Shown: positions 10,761 to 21,373, numbered from the stretch's first letter. The stretch: DNA of 64,000 bases from Acanthosepion esculentum (GCA_964036315.1 OZ038517.1:55056788-55120787), one strand, 5' to 3'. Notes: generated from the letters alone by a model not told the origin. A program made the numbers and translations.

Positions 10761-11649
10761 CGGTAGAATCCTTCATATACAGAATCCCTCATATCCGAAA
10801 TCCCGCATATCCAGACATGATTTTGATGTGTATATTTGAACTATTTGGGTGATATGTAACTGATTTGAAATTTCTGTTTTTCAGGAAATTTACTTTGGAT
10901 AACTGCTTATGCTTATTTCACCCTAATGGCTTGTTTTGGTGCAAAATATGATGGGAATAAGAGGAAAAGAACAACTTTGGAGGTATCACAAAAAGTGAAA
11001 ATTTTAAACAGACTAGACGCTGGTGAAAGTTTATTGTAACTAATGGCTGAGTTCAACATAGGAAAGTCAACATTGTATGATATAAAATCTTCCAAAGAAA
11101 GTATTCTCCAGCGTTCACACTGCCACATTAAACAAGGAAATAAAGAACATGATTGTGATGAAACCTGAACTGAAATTGAAAAAGTTATTGAAAAGGTTGT
11201 CAGTTTTATAGAAAGAAAGCCAGCGTTCAGCTATGACGATTTCAATAACGCACGCAGAGTTAAAAAGTAACTTTCGTTTAAAAAAATTCAAGAACAAAAG
11301 CAAAACGAAATGCGGAAAAAGTTGAGAATGACATTAGAAGAGAAAGAATTATCATTCAACATCCATTAAAAAATCCTCGTTACATTATTTGTTTTGCATA
11401 CGTGGCAGACTTAATTTAATGAATTTTCATTAACGTTACATAATTTATTTCTTTTTCCTTAAAATCAATTCCATTATATTTCACTCACCATTAGCTTATT
11501 TTGTTTACTATAAAACATTGAAAATAAATGTTAAACCTGATTTCAGTTCTTTGATTTTAAACTAAACATAACCCCTTCATATCCTGACTTTGTAACCAAT
11601 TCTTCATATCCGTAAAGCGTTCTTCGTCCGGTTGTCAGGAATTCTACTA
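10761..11649 (+). mobile_element. pogo/Tigger-type transposon remnant with CENP-B-like HTH
   Basis: The ends read CGGTAGAATCC... and ...GGAATTCTACT, short imperfect terminal inverted repeats next to TA dinucleotides. From about 10956 the plus strand encodes KRKRTTLEVSQKVKIL, RLDAGES, stop, MAEFNIGKSTLYDIK, which matches the first CENP-B/Tigger helix-turn-helix. Known: this domain binds the TIRs. The DDE catalytic domain is missing. At about 890 bp against the usual 2 kb or more, this is an internally deleted, inactivated copy. Confidence 0.7.
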
Positions 11650-11656
11650 TATATAT

Positions 11657-11939
11657 TGTTGTGGTAGGATCCACCTAATCTGCATAGGTGACTACCGACT
11701 ATATAAATAATGGTTGGTACCGGAAGACAGGGGAGCGAATACAGAGATCCAGCTAGAGACTCTGCCCGACTGCGACTTAGTCAACACATTCTCCAGGAAC
11801 GTCTTCCCAGAAATATACAGAAATACTATATGTAAATATTGTGTACACTTTCTTGTTATAATACATTCTTGTTCTAAGTACATTTTGTGTTGCATTATTA
11901 TTCCATGCATTAGTCGAGATTCAACAATGAGTCAAGACT

Positions 11940-11944
<5 letters not shown>
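11657..11944 (+). mobile_element. Solo-LTR candidate
   Basis: A 288-bp segment begins TGTTGTGG and ends ACTCAACA (TGTTG/CAACA ends, TG...CA). It contains a TATA-like TATATAAAT at 11700-11708. TATAT flanks both sides and could be a 5-bp target duplication, but it lies in (TA)n sequence, so the duplication is not decisive. No gag/pol is present, which fits a solo LTR left by recombination. It begins only 7 bp after the Tigger end. Confidence 0.5.
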
Positions 11945-11969
<25 letters not shown>

Positions 11970-11974
<5 letters not shown>

Positions 11975-12130
11975 ATCCACAGACAGACTGTTTCGCTGTT
12001 TCACAGCTCATCAGTGTGGCTAGACGTCCGGTTGCCTCTAGCTAGGATCGAAACCCGACTGAATTTGCGTCAGTCGGAACTTCTCCCACTAAGCCGTCAG
12101 CGTACGGTACGGGATGAAGGTGAATTTTAG
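11970..12130 (-). mobile_element. SINE-E copy 2 (inverted, TA-tailed)
   Basis: Matches the 4981 copy: CACAGACAG, CTGTTTCGCTGTTTCACAGC, AGTGTGGCTAGACG. The antisense B box GGATCGAAACCC is intact, with antisense A-box-like CTAAGCCGTC downstream. It is preceded by (TA)n at 11945-11971. Confidence 0.7.
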
Positions 12131-12282
12131 CGTGTTTATTTTAAACACACAGTGACTGACAGAGACTCAATTCTGTCGAAGAGTCGTGCAGTATTAGCTT
12201 AAATAGTCACTGTTTACAAATTCACACCTCAAACCAGAGGGCTCAACCGAAATTAATTTTTCAGGAGCTATATGTCTGTAAG

Positions 12283-12526
12283 TCAGTTATGTGCCAGGCG
12301 TGATAAATGCTTAGGCGATCAGGTATCTTTACATACATGACTGACAAGGCAGATTTATTTCGCAGTAGGTTGCCATTTCTTTCTGTGTCAGATCAGTTGC
12401 TATTTACTCATAGCTGGGGGGGGGGGGAGAGGAAGAGGATTCATACCTTTCCCAAGGGTATTAGCACATAAATGAATGTAATGGATTCGACTGGAATTCG
12501 AACTCGGCTCTCCGATTCCTCAATCT
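12283..12526 (-). mobile_element. SINE-A copy 3 (inverted)
   Basis: Inverted SINE-A from TCAGTTATGTGCC (complement of the 3' end) to GGAATTCGAACTCGGCTCTC and CCTCAATC. The first 20 bp of the head are replaced. A G-run (12417-12428) interrupts the AGCTGGGGG region. Confidence 0.8.
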
Positions 12527-12569
12527 GCGTTCTCTTCCTTCAATACGGATCGTTTGTCCTGTTTTCAGA

Positions 12570-12900
12570 AAAATTTAGCTGTATACAAATTCAAATGCCG
12601 ATGTGAAGCGGAAGCTGGAAACGCGGATTGCACAACGTTCGCGCCTATTTGCGTCCAAGTAGTCGAAGCCAAGTTTTACGAACGACACAAGCAATCCACG
12701 ATTTGTTGATTGGGCAGCATTTGCGGGACAATCTTGATTGTGCCGCTGAGTGTATGAGAACACATGGTTTTCTGGTCTACATAGTGCTTGCTCGGTTTAC
12801 AACATCCGAGTCCTTGAGGCTGTGTACATCAAATTTTACCATTTATTTTTTTTATGTAGAGAAAAGGAGTATTTCATGCGCTCCTTACGATTGATCGAAC
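12570..12900 (+). mobile_element. PLE GIY-YIG endonuclease fragment, frameshifted
   Basis: AVYKFKCRCEAE leads into a disrupted GIY-YIG start. After shifts come AIHDLLIGQHL, DNLDCAAE, YENTWFSGLHSACSVYN and RVLEAVYIKFYH. This is the PLE endonuclease order, including the catalytic-type glutamate in LEAVYIK. At least three frameshifts or stops are present. It belongs to a different PLE subfamily from the 6826 copy, since the residues between motifs differ strongly. Confidence 0.65.
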
Positions 12901-13051
12901 GACTGCGAGTGTCTTTTTTCCATTTTTATATTCTTGTGGAACGTGTTAATTATTTTATTCGTTAATTATTTTCAATTAAAATTTATTTTAAACGCGTTCC
13001 AACATTCCCTCCTCCTTCGTTATTATAGTGTCTTGATGTTTTTTGTATTTC

Positions 13052-13090
13052 GCCAACGATTGCATTTGAAAAAGCGTTGGCCGAAAGGAT
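13052..13090 (+). ncRNA. Hairpin plus CCGAAA downstream of second PLE
   Basis: CCAACG...CGTTGG can form a stem and is followed directly by CCGAAAGGATCG. It sits about 150 bp after the endonuclease fragment, the same relative arrangement as the hairpin at 7328. Confidence 0.3.
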
Positions 13091-13123
13091 CGTAAGGTTT
13101 TAAAATGACGTCAATTTTGTTTG

Positions 13124-13210
<87 letters not shown>

Positions 13211-13214
13211 AGGG

Positions 13215-13283
<69 letters not shown>

Positions 13284-13401
13284 GATAGATATGAACAGAC
13301 TAAGATAGATAGATAGATATGAACAGACTAAGATAGATAGATAGATAGATAGATATGAACAGGATAAGATAGATAGATAGATAGATAGATATGAACAGAC
13401 T

Positions 13402-13447
<46 letters not shown>

Positions 13448-13457
13448 TGAACAGACT

Positions 13458-13495
<38 letters not shown>

Positions 13496-13505
13496 TGAAC
13501 AGACT

Positions 13506-13547
<42 letters not shown>

Positions 13548-13556
13548 TGAACAGAC

Positions 13557-13613
<57 letters not shown>
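13124..13613. repeat. (CT)n-(TA)n-(GATA)n array with 14-bp interruptions
   Basis: (CT)n 13124-13163, (TA)n 13164-13207, then GATA repeats broken about seven times by the spacer TATGAACAGACTAA. The serine/isoleucine/tyrosine/leucine frame on the minus strand is repeat-derived. Confidence 0.95.
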
Positions 13614-13614
<1 letters not shown>

Positions 13615-13972
13615 GCAAAGCTGTGCGAGTTTGTGTGTGCGTGTGTGGTTTTGTCTGCTCATATATAAGTTGCAAGTGGGATTAATTAGTTTTATGGCAT
13701 CTCCACGACCTTACCGATTACTATTTATCCGAAGCCTTCAATAATTTTTATATATAACATCAGGATAGCCTAGATTATGTGTTCATTCTGTTTATTTGCT
13801 TTTGCATTCAACCGTTTTGTTTGTGTTTTTGTCCATTGGACACACACATGGCGAGCATGAAATAGGAAATTAAGCCGGCGTCCGTATATTGCATTCACTC
13901 TCTCAATAGGAACAGAGCTGAATATGCATCGACGAGAGACGCCGACACCGCCACATACACTCTCACTCTCTG
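13614..13972. other. No feature recognised
   Basis: Single-copy-looking spacer between two mirror-related tetranucleotide arrays. No coding or RNA signal was recognised. Confidence 0.45.
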
Positions 13973-13975
13973 TAT

Positions 13976-13979
13976 ACAT

Positions 13980-14063
<84 letters not shown>

Positions 14064-14066
14064 ATA

Positions 14067-14143
<77 letters not shown>

Positions 14144-14258
14144 CTGTTTATGAATCTAAATATTTTCATATCTGTGTCAGTTTGTTCATATCTAAATTCA
14201 GTCTATTCATATCTATCTATCTCAGTTTGTTCACATCTATCTCTCTCTCTCTCTCTCG

Positions 14259-14313
<55 letters not shown>

Positions 14314-14321
14314 TCTATTCA

Positions 14322-14354
<33 letters not shown>

Positions 14355-14366
14355 CAGTTTGTTTTA

Positions 14367-14409
<43 letters not shown>

Positions 14410-14431
14410 CAGTCTACTCATATCTACCTAC

Positions 14432-14492
<61 letters not shown>

Positions 14493-14500
14493 TCTATTCA

Positions 14501-14531
<31 letters not shown>

Positions 14532-14540
14532 GTTCATAAC
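13976..14540. repeat. (TA)n and (TATC)n array, inverted relative to 13.2 kb
   Basis: TA runs at 13993-14140, 14262-14310, 14386-14410 and 14461-14490 are separated by CAGTCTATTCATATCTATC and CAGTTTGTTCATATC units. These are the reverse complement of the spacer-plus-GATA unit at 13205-13613, so the two arrays form a large imperfect inverted pair around 13.6-14.0 kb. Confidence 0.9.
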
Positions 14541-14655
14541 ACTTTGTTTTAAAATTTCATTTCTGTACCCTGTTTCAGTTTAGGAATATCCGTGTGCCTG
14601 TACATGTGTGTACTTTTCCCCCTCTCTCTCTCTCTCTACATGTGGATCACTTTAC

Positions 14656-14757
<102 letters not shown>

Positions 14758-15284
14758 TTTGAAACGGTTCATTGCATTTTTTAATCCAACATTATTTTCT
14801 CGTGTATAAAGTTTCTTTTTTTGTGCTTACACGTGTTTTAATAGACAAAGGAGGTGCATTTTCTTTATTAAGACTTTCGATCTCTAAACCGATAGGCATT
14901 AATTTCACTGTTATGTGTGCGTGTGCGCGCGTGTATGTGTGTTTTCTAATATATATCGATATGCTTGGAGGCTTATTTTAGTGGCTAAAGTAGCAATCCA
15001 TTTTTCATCAACATTCAAGCCGAGGTAAAAGCTCTGATTTTGAATGCCGCTTTTTAAAATGCTGTTTATTTCTCCTACTTGGAAATTCGGCGCACTGAAT
15101 CTTTAATTACCCATTTCTTTGTTCAAGAATTGGAGTGTATGTTGTGTACAAGAATTGGAATGCATCTATCTTGTGTTCAAGAGTTGGTATGTATGTGTTC
15201 ACTACCGTCGACATTTTTTTTGCAATTTTGAGCCTTCTCAAAATCCGAAACAAAAAAACTGTATCAAATAACAGAAACTATATC

Positions 15285-15660
15285 ACTTGAGAACTACCAA
15301 CAACAGCAACAACTAAAATCGATGGCCCATGTAACTCAAAGAGAAAATAATGACATAATCAAGATGTTGACATTCCACGATACTTCAAACAAAAGGTTAG
15401 GAAGGAAATCCCCATCAATACTGGAAAGAGCGATAACAGCTACTGGACTTGAGAAATGTATTTTCCTAAAATATGGTTTTATGAGAAAGATTTTATAAAT
15501 TTCAACCGAAAGCAGTCAATGAATGCCAAATATTTCCTTACAGGGAAACGGCTAATATTGCCATTACTCTTGCCATAACGTGTCAATGAATGTCAAATGT
15601 TTCCTTATAGGGAAACGGCTTATATTGCCATTACCCTTGTCATAGCGTGTCTTTTACTCA
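15285..15660 (+). mobile_element. LINE-C 3' end: RT C-terminal fragment plus duplicated 3' UTR
   Basis: One open frame from about 15302 reads QQQQQLKSMAHVTQREN, NDIIKMLTFHDTSNKRLGRK, SPSILERAI. The same peptide block is found inverted at 23640-24090 and direct at 50930-51120. It resembles the tail of LINE RT ORFs, where a W.(G/A)H..R motif precedes a basic GRK segment. Downstream, GTCAATGAATGCCAAAT...ACGGCTAATATTGCC is repeated twice with a period of about 66 bp. The element is truncated to its last few hundred bases. Confidence 0.6.
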
Positions 15661-16589
15661 TGTGTATCTTTCCGTGTTGTGTATGTCCCTATCTCCTCCC
15701 CCCTCTCTCTCTGTATGAAAATCTGTACCGGGTCACCAGTTAGGTTCTTTCTTCCGGTGTACCCTTATTTCTGCACCCTTTTCTATATGTTCCTCATGTG
15801 TTCTAACCCTACCAACGTTCACCATCCCTTCCAACTCATTACTTCTCCATCAGCGTTGCAGCCAACGATATTAACCTTCTCTTTTTTTTTATTAATCTCA
15901 GCTCGTTTACCTTCTCTCCCCTGTTTCCTCCCTCATTTCTTTTCTCAGTCAGTCTGAATAAACACAAGCTATAATTAAATTATTCACCATTTTTTTCACA
16001 TTCATGCTAACCTAGCTTTTTGTTTCCAATCCTCCTTTTAACTTGACTGCTTAGCTCCAGTTTACACCCGCAAAATAACTCGAGTTTGGACATCTTTATA
16101 ATGGTTCAGAAACATCACCGAGATTTCAATCCAATATCAAAACGCAAAAAGAAAAAAGAAATCTTACTTTCACATAACGTGAGAAAACCTTTATCGGTAG
16201 AACTGAAGAAAATATAATTCGAAAGGACCTTTTTTTTCCGTCTGATTTGCTCGTGACTTTTTGCTTTTTTGCTAAATATCTTGACAGCTGAAAAATGGCG
16301 TACACATATTATCGATGTAAAGTTTATTTCAAATAAGTGACTAAAGAAATTTCTATTAGATAATAAGTTTTCATGAAAAGATTTATGACAAATTGGATAG
16401 TTTCGGTGACGCGTTTCATTCGTTAAGACTTCATCAGACTGGGTTTTGTTGATGTTGCTGTGACTACACATGCGCACGAACGAGAGACGCTGATAGTTTC
16501 AAAACTTTTAAAAAAAAATTTAATTCATTTATATCCTTTTCCTTTATTTCGCTGGCTGGGGTAAACTGGTGCCATGTCTAATGGATGCC
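15661..16589. other. No gene recognised; weak ribozyme-like motif on minus strand
   Basis: No coding family was recognised. On the minus strand at about 16404-16440, CTGATGAAGTC...GAATGAAACGCGTC resembles the hammerhead core strands CUGAUGA and GAAA, but the intervening stem II does not pair well. Otherwise nothing. Confidence 0.3.
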
Positions 16590-16870
16590 AGTTAACAGTT
16601 TATCTCCTGTTGTGAGTTCAATACCTGGTTAAGGCAGTGGAGAACTTGAAGAGGTGAATTGACAGGAGATAACTGATAACTGACATCCATTAAGCATTAA
16701 ACATGGCACGTGGAACTAGAACAGTATACCCCAGCGAGCGAAATAAAGGGTTCAGTTCGACAGTCCAACCACCTGAAGAAAACCGGAGAGTACAACGGCC
16801 GAGACGTTGTGATAAATATGGCAACAAAGATGAGGACAATAGTCCGAATAATGTAAATAGTGTAGCATTT
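16590..16870 (+). mobile_element. SINE-D copy 1
   Basis: Contains GTGAGTTCAATACCTGGTT (B-box-like), GGAACTAGAACAGTATACCC and the tail ACCACCTGAAGAAAACCGG, GTACAACGGCCGAGACG, AATAGTCCGAATAATGTAAA. The tail recurs at 26850, 50280 and 53010. Its 'CTGAAGAAG...GCCGAAACG' pattern is like PLE/LINE 3' ends, suggesting the SINE borrowed a partner's 3' end. Confidence 0.65.
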
Positions 16871-17084
16871 TTATGTCCAAATTGTGGTCAGTCTCGTTAC
16901 AACCGATGTGTTTTATTTGTTGTTTTTTTTTAATGTCTCTTTTGTGTTCAAATAATATTTTTATTTAAACTTCTTGACGTTTCGCCAATATATTCTTACT
17001 GGCAATCTGGCATTTAGATTATAAGTAGAAATCAATCTTTCTAAAATAATGTAAATCTCCACTTTGACCATGAAGGCCATGATT

Positions 17085-17605
17085 CAACGCAGGAGAAAAA
17101 AGTCGGATGACAGCTCATAGGAAAATCCACTGGGGATAATTATAGATAAGGCACAGGAAAGCTACGTTACGGCGGTGGGAAAGTGACTGAAGCCGAGATG
17201 CCAAGCCAGTACCAATAACATTGCAGATTCTTCTTTGGATTTTAGCAAGAATCTCTAAATACATAGCAGAAACAATAGCCCAAATGTGGTAGCAATATTC
17301 GAAGCATGGACGAATGGCAGACTTATAAATGTGTAAGACAGATTTTGGCTAGAAAAGTTGTCTGGTACGACCGAGTGAAACAGCTTTTTTAGCAGCAGGC
17401 ATAGTAATAGATTCACTATAATCTTTTCAGCGGAAAACGTTAGCCGGAGAAGGCGCAATGAGACACTTCACTGGCGGTTAGAGTCAGCTATGCCGACTGA
17501 AGTCAAAAATGGTTCGCTAAGACGGTTAAAAGAAAGCAGTTTCGTTTTGAAGCATTAAAATTAACAACTTATTTCTTGCCCAGTTAACACGAGATTGCAG
17601 GTCGT
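17085..17605 (-). mobile_element. LINE-A RT C-terminal region (inverted)
   Basis: The minus strand gives DLQSRVNWARNKLL, then PKSVLHIYKSAIRPCFEYCY, HIWAIVSAMYLEILAKIQRR, ICNVIGTGLASRLQSLSHRR. This order is characteristic of the thumb and C-terminal part of Jockey/CR1-type LINE reverse transcriptases. The YADD catalytic part lies outside the copy. Several stops and shifts are present in the first 150 bp. Related copies: 24240, 35165, 35905, 42255, 55777, 59965. Confidence 0.75.
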
Positions 17606-17619
17606 TTAAATAGCTGCTT

Positions 17620-17955
17620 CCTTCCACTGTGATTTCCTTCCTCCCCTCCCCCACTACCTTCTCTTTCTTACTTCTTCGTTTTCGTCTTCTTTTCTTTCCA
17701 ACTTCTCTCCTCTCTCCCCTTCTTTTTCTCCCCTTTTTATCTCCCCCTCATTACTCTCTTTTCCCGATCTTCCTCTCCTCTTCCTTTAGTATTCCCTCTC
17801 CTTCTTTTCCCATTTTATCCGTTCTCTGTTTCTTCCTCTCACCCACGTCCTTCCTTCCTTCCTTCTTTCCTCCTTCTTTTCCCTTTCCTTCTTTTCCCTT
17901 TCCTTCCGCCATCCTCCTCTTCCTCACTCGCCCCCCTCCTTTTCTTTCTTCTAGC
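17620..17955. repeat. C/T-rich polypyrimidine tract
   Basis: TTCCCTCTCCTTC-like low-complexity DNA. The Ser/Phe/Pro-rich open frame is compositional. Confidence 0.85.
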
Positions 17956-17964
17956 TGATTCTCA

Positions 17965-18070
17965 AAAGATGTGCGCGTGGGGTTGCGGTTAGCAGCGCGG
18001 GAAGTAGGATTTGCGTGTCGAGTTCAAATTGCGTTCAGTTTCTCAAGAATAGCCTTGGGGAAACGAATGA
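17965..18070 (+). mobile_element. tRNA-like SINE head fragment
   Basis: GCGTGGGGTTGCGGTTAGCA (A-box-like) and GTGTCGAGTTCAAATTGCG (B-box-like) are spaced as in a tRNA, followed by CCTTGGGGAAACGAATGAAACC. It is probably a diverged SINE-B head. No second copy with the same body was found. Confidence 0.45.
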
Positions 18071-18217
18071 AACCTAATCGCGATCATTTTCCATTTCCGT
18101 ACGTTGAATCAACTGAAATTTTAAGGAGATCCCCTTGGTTTTCAAATAATCACTTATCGACAGATTTGTGCCAAAGGGTCGACATGCCTTGAAAATCATC
18201 ATTCAAGATCCTTTGTA

Positions 18218-18218
18218 T

Positions 18219-18254
<36 letters not shown>
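18218..18254. repeat. (ATC)n microsatellite
   Basis: About twelve CAT/ATC units. Confidence 0.95.
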
Positions 18255-18449
18255 GACTGCTTAATTCTTCGTCCTGGGCGTTTGGGGGATCTGAGAGCCG
18301 AAGAAACAGATTTTGATTTTCCTCCCTCATAATCCTTTCAGTGAGCTTTCAGATAGCTTAGCGGCGCCCATCTCCACTCTTGACCTCATCGAACCGATCA
18401 TACTTACAAATTAAGGAGAGGAGTTGACCGAAGACCACAGAATATGATG

Positions 18450-18595
18450 TGGGTCACCCTCTGTCAGGTTTCGAATTCAGAGTTCTCCTTCCCCTAGACT
18501 GTTTACCACCCAACTCTATAGGACCCAGTCTGTCCTGCCATTGGGGGAGGAGAAGAGATGGATTTATACTTTTCAAAAGGGTATTAGCATGCTAG
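18450..18595 (-). mobile_element. SINE-B fragment (inverted)
   Basis: GGTTTCGAATTCAGAGTTCT, CCCTAGACTGTTTACCACCC, CAGTCTGTCCTGCCA and TTTCAAAAGGGTATTAGCATG follow the inverted SINE-B order. Confidence 0.65.
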
Positions 18596-18801
18596 TTTTT
18601 ACTTGGGCTCAAACAGTTAAGAAGCCAGCCTTATTGGCATTTACTATATTTAGCTTTGTACAGCACAAAACCATAGATATATTTAAGAAGATTGTGCAGC
18701 GTCAATATTTCAAGTAGGGAGAACATATATGCGTTCAAATTCATCACTCATTATAGTGCTTTATTTATCTAACCCCAAACTGTCATTTTGCACCCTTTCT
18801 G

Positions 18802-18846
18802 TTTGAACTCAGATCAAATTGTAACCCCATTTGATCTGAGTTCAAA
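18802..18846. repeat. Perfect 18-bp inverted repeat
   Basis: Arms 18802-18819 (TTTGAACTCAGATCAAAT) and 18829-18846 are exact complements around a 9-nt spacer (TGTAACCCC). Confidence 0.85.
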
Positions 18847-18928
18847 TGGCTCCCCGAACAATTCCGTTCCGTCTTTCTCATTTGCCATTGTAAGAGTTAC
18901 ACATTTGGTTACATAATTCTATCAAATA

Positions 18929-19374
18929 CAGTGGAAACTCTGGTTACGAACGCCCCTCATCACGAACAAAATCGGTTTACAAACAAATTTTCCGAACAAA
19001 TAGCGTCTCGGGTGACGAATTGTGTTTCGAGCGACGAACACGCAAGCCAGCGACAACGTGGGTGATTGTGAAGGAAATGTCTTCAGAGGAAGCAACACAG
19101 AGGGAGGCCATCAACTCCCCCACCCCCGTAAAGGTACGGTAAAATTAAATTAAGTACTCGTCTATATTTTATCTCTTTAGAGTTGAGCTTATCTTTTTTG
19201 TGTGCTAGATTCAATGATTTTCTCTGTTAACTTGTAAAGGTTTAAATAAGCAATCATCTGGGAGTCAGTAACGAATTAATCTATTTTACATTGATTCCTA
19301 TGGGCAAAATAGTTTCAGCTTAATAACATTTCAGGTTACGAACAAAATTAATTTCGTGAACCGAGGTTCCACTG
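18929..19374. mobile_element. pogo/Tigger-type MITE, 446 bp
   Basis: The ends are CAGTGGAAACTCTGGTTACG and the complement of CAGTGGAACCTCGGTTCACG, each flanked by TA. It shares its 5' part (ACGAACACGCAAGC...CGACAACGTG) and its 3' part (GTAAAATTAAATTAAGTA...GTGTGCTAGATTCAATGA) with the longer element at 20382. That element has transposase sequence between these parts, so this copy is its internally deleted derivative. Confidence 0.8.
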
Positions 19375-19629
19375 TATGTATATAATGTAATATTTAGTTT
19401 TCTATTAGATTTTTTTAATGTTAAGTTTCTTTTTTTATCTTTGAAATTAGGAGATCTTTTTATTATTGCCGTTTATTGAAGAAAAAAAGCGACAACCTGA
19501 AACCATCTCTCTATGGTTCTGACATTAACAATATTATTGTCAAATTCATGCTGACATTTATTTGTGCTTTTGTGGTATTGTAACATAATTTCAATTCGTA
19601 CAATATGAGCAGGTGACATTGTTTAGTTT

Positions 19630-20229
19630 GGACATTTGGCCGACAGACATTTCGCCGAAAAAGTACAAGTAAAAATAGTAAGAAGCAATACTTTAAATAA
19701 TTTAATTAGTAGAATAGGACTAATAATTACCTCTGAATTTCAAGTGAGTAGATTACTAAATCTAAATTTTAAATTTTTCTTATTTCAATATTTGTTTATT
19801 GAAATTTGTATTTAAAAAAATATTTGAGTTTATTTGGGTAAAAAGTAACACTTAATTATTTAAATTCGTATTTAAAGGTAAGATAAAAGCTGGTTCATCC
19901 CTTTAAGATAATGATCATTAAAAGCGAAAGTGAATGATCTTTCATATCGTAAAAGCTAAAGATCTTTGCTGTAGTAAAATGTACTTTTTCTCAAGATACT
20001 TATCATCTTACATATCATATACTTATATAATATTTGAAGTAAAATAATATATACAGAATAGTTTTTAAAAAAGCTTGTCAAAAAAGACAAAAAATTATAA
20101 AATAATACAGTAAATAAATCTAAATATATGTAGCACATTACGATAAAGAGTGTGACAGACACATGTAAGTACGCCACTATATTTTCGGTTAAATATCCAT
20201 TCGGTTAAAAGGCCGTCGACCAAATGTCC
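19630..20229. mobile_element. Non-autonomous TIR element, about 600 bp
   Basis: GGACATTTGGCCGACAGACA at the left matches the complement of the right end, GGACATTTGGTCGACGGCC. Both continue into CCGAA motifs, and the interior is AT-rich and non-coding. The TIR type (GGACATTTGGCCGA) is one I associate with widespread MITE-like repeats in invertebrates. The target duplication is not clear. Confidence 0.55.
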
Positions 20230-20381
20230 GAGTACTGCTTAGTTTTCTGGAGGTTAGGAATAACATTTTCATGGCAACAACCATCTGAAAACAAATCGCA
20301 AAGAGAAAGAAGTAAAAACCTAATAGAATCCCGCCTTCACCAAATGAACTACTATAGTTGCTTACAAAAGTATCCTAAATA

Positions 20382-21040
20382 CAATGGAACCTTAGTTCAC
20401 GAACGCCATTTATCACGATCAAATCGATTCACGAACAAACATTCTGAACGAAAAAGTCTAGGATTACAAACAGTGTCTCAAGCAACGAACACGCAAGCAG
20501 ACGACAATGTGTGCGATTGTGAGGGGGGGGGTAATGTCTTCAAAGGATAGTCTAAGAAGGGAGGATGATCCTAATATTTTGATCCGTGAAATTTGTGCAA
20601 AATGGGGTGAGGTGAAAAGTTTCGTGGGACGATATCACCTTGATCAAGCATTAGCAAACCACAGCAGAAACATTTCCGATGAGAACGCCATGTCTTACTT
20701 GAGAAAGATTTTTAAACGTAGACAAAAACAAATCTCATTGGAGAAATCTTTAGTGAGACAGAGGCCCAGTGAGTCTCAGGCAGAGTCGAGGGGCGCTAAG
20801 AGTCAGAAAAAAGAAAGAGAAGAAACCTCAGAAAAACAAGTTACCTGATATGTTTTAAATAACATATCTCCTTTTTCCCCTTCTTGATCACCTTCCACTT
20901 ACGCCATCAACTCTCCCCACTCTCGTATAGGTAAAATTAAATTAAGTTATATTTTATCTGTTTAGTGTTGGGATAATCTTTTTTTGTGTGCTAGATTCAA
21001 TGACTTCCACTGTTTTCTGTAACGTTTGAACAAATATATT
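20382..21040 (+). mobile_element. Tigger-like element, transposase C-terminal fragment
   Basis: The 5' end CAATGGAACCTTAGTTCACG after TA matches the MITE at 18929. An open frame at about 20530-20848 encodes REICAKWGEVKSFVGRYH, LRKIFKRRQKQISLEKSL and a lysine/glutamate-rich tail. This pattern is typical of the C-terminus of Tigger/Jerky-type transposases, after the catalytic core. The DDE core and N-terminal HTH are missing. The 3' end stops just before the SINE-A insertion at 21098, so its 3' TIR is not visible. Confidence 0.65.
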
Positions 21041-21097
21041 AAAAATGTCGGATTTAATCCATTTCGTAAAAAATGTAAATAGCGTAAATAGTTCGTA

Positions 21098-21373
21098 CGG
21101 TGGGGTAATGGATAGCGGCTCGGATTGAGGAATCGTAGAGCCGAGTTCGATATTCCAATCGATTCCATTACATTCACTTACACTTGGGAATCCTCCTCTT
21201 CTCTCTCCAGCTATGGGTAAATAGCAGGACAGATCCGGTTCTATAGCCTTGGATGGCAACTGGTTTACCGCAGAAAGAAATGGTAATCTACTGCGGGAAA
21301 AATCTGCCTCGTCAGTCATGTATCAAAAGATACATGATCGCCTAAACGTGTATCACGCGTAGCGCATAATTGA
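21098..21373 (+). mobile_element. SINE-A copy 4 with short target duplication
   Basis: Almost complete SINE-A body ending CACGCGTAGCGCATAATTGA. GTTCGTAC occurs at 21091-21098 and again at 21376-21383, a plausible 8-bp target duplication. The central AATACCCTTGGGAAAGGTATG block is deleted, and AAAAGATACATGATCGCC is present near the 3' end. Confidence 0.8.

Noticed and set aside
13205..13613. CRISPR-like array (regular repeats with spacers)
   Set aside because: The (GATA)n blocks with a constant TATGAACAGACTAA interruption have no unique spacers, and the genome context is animal.
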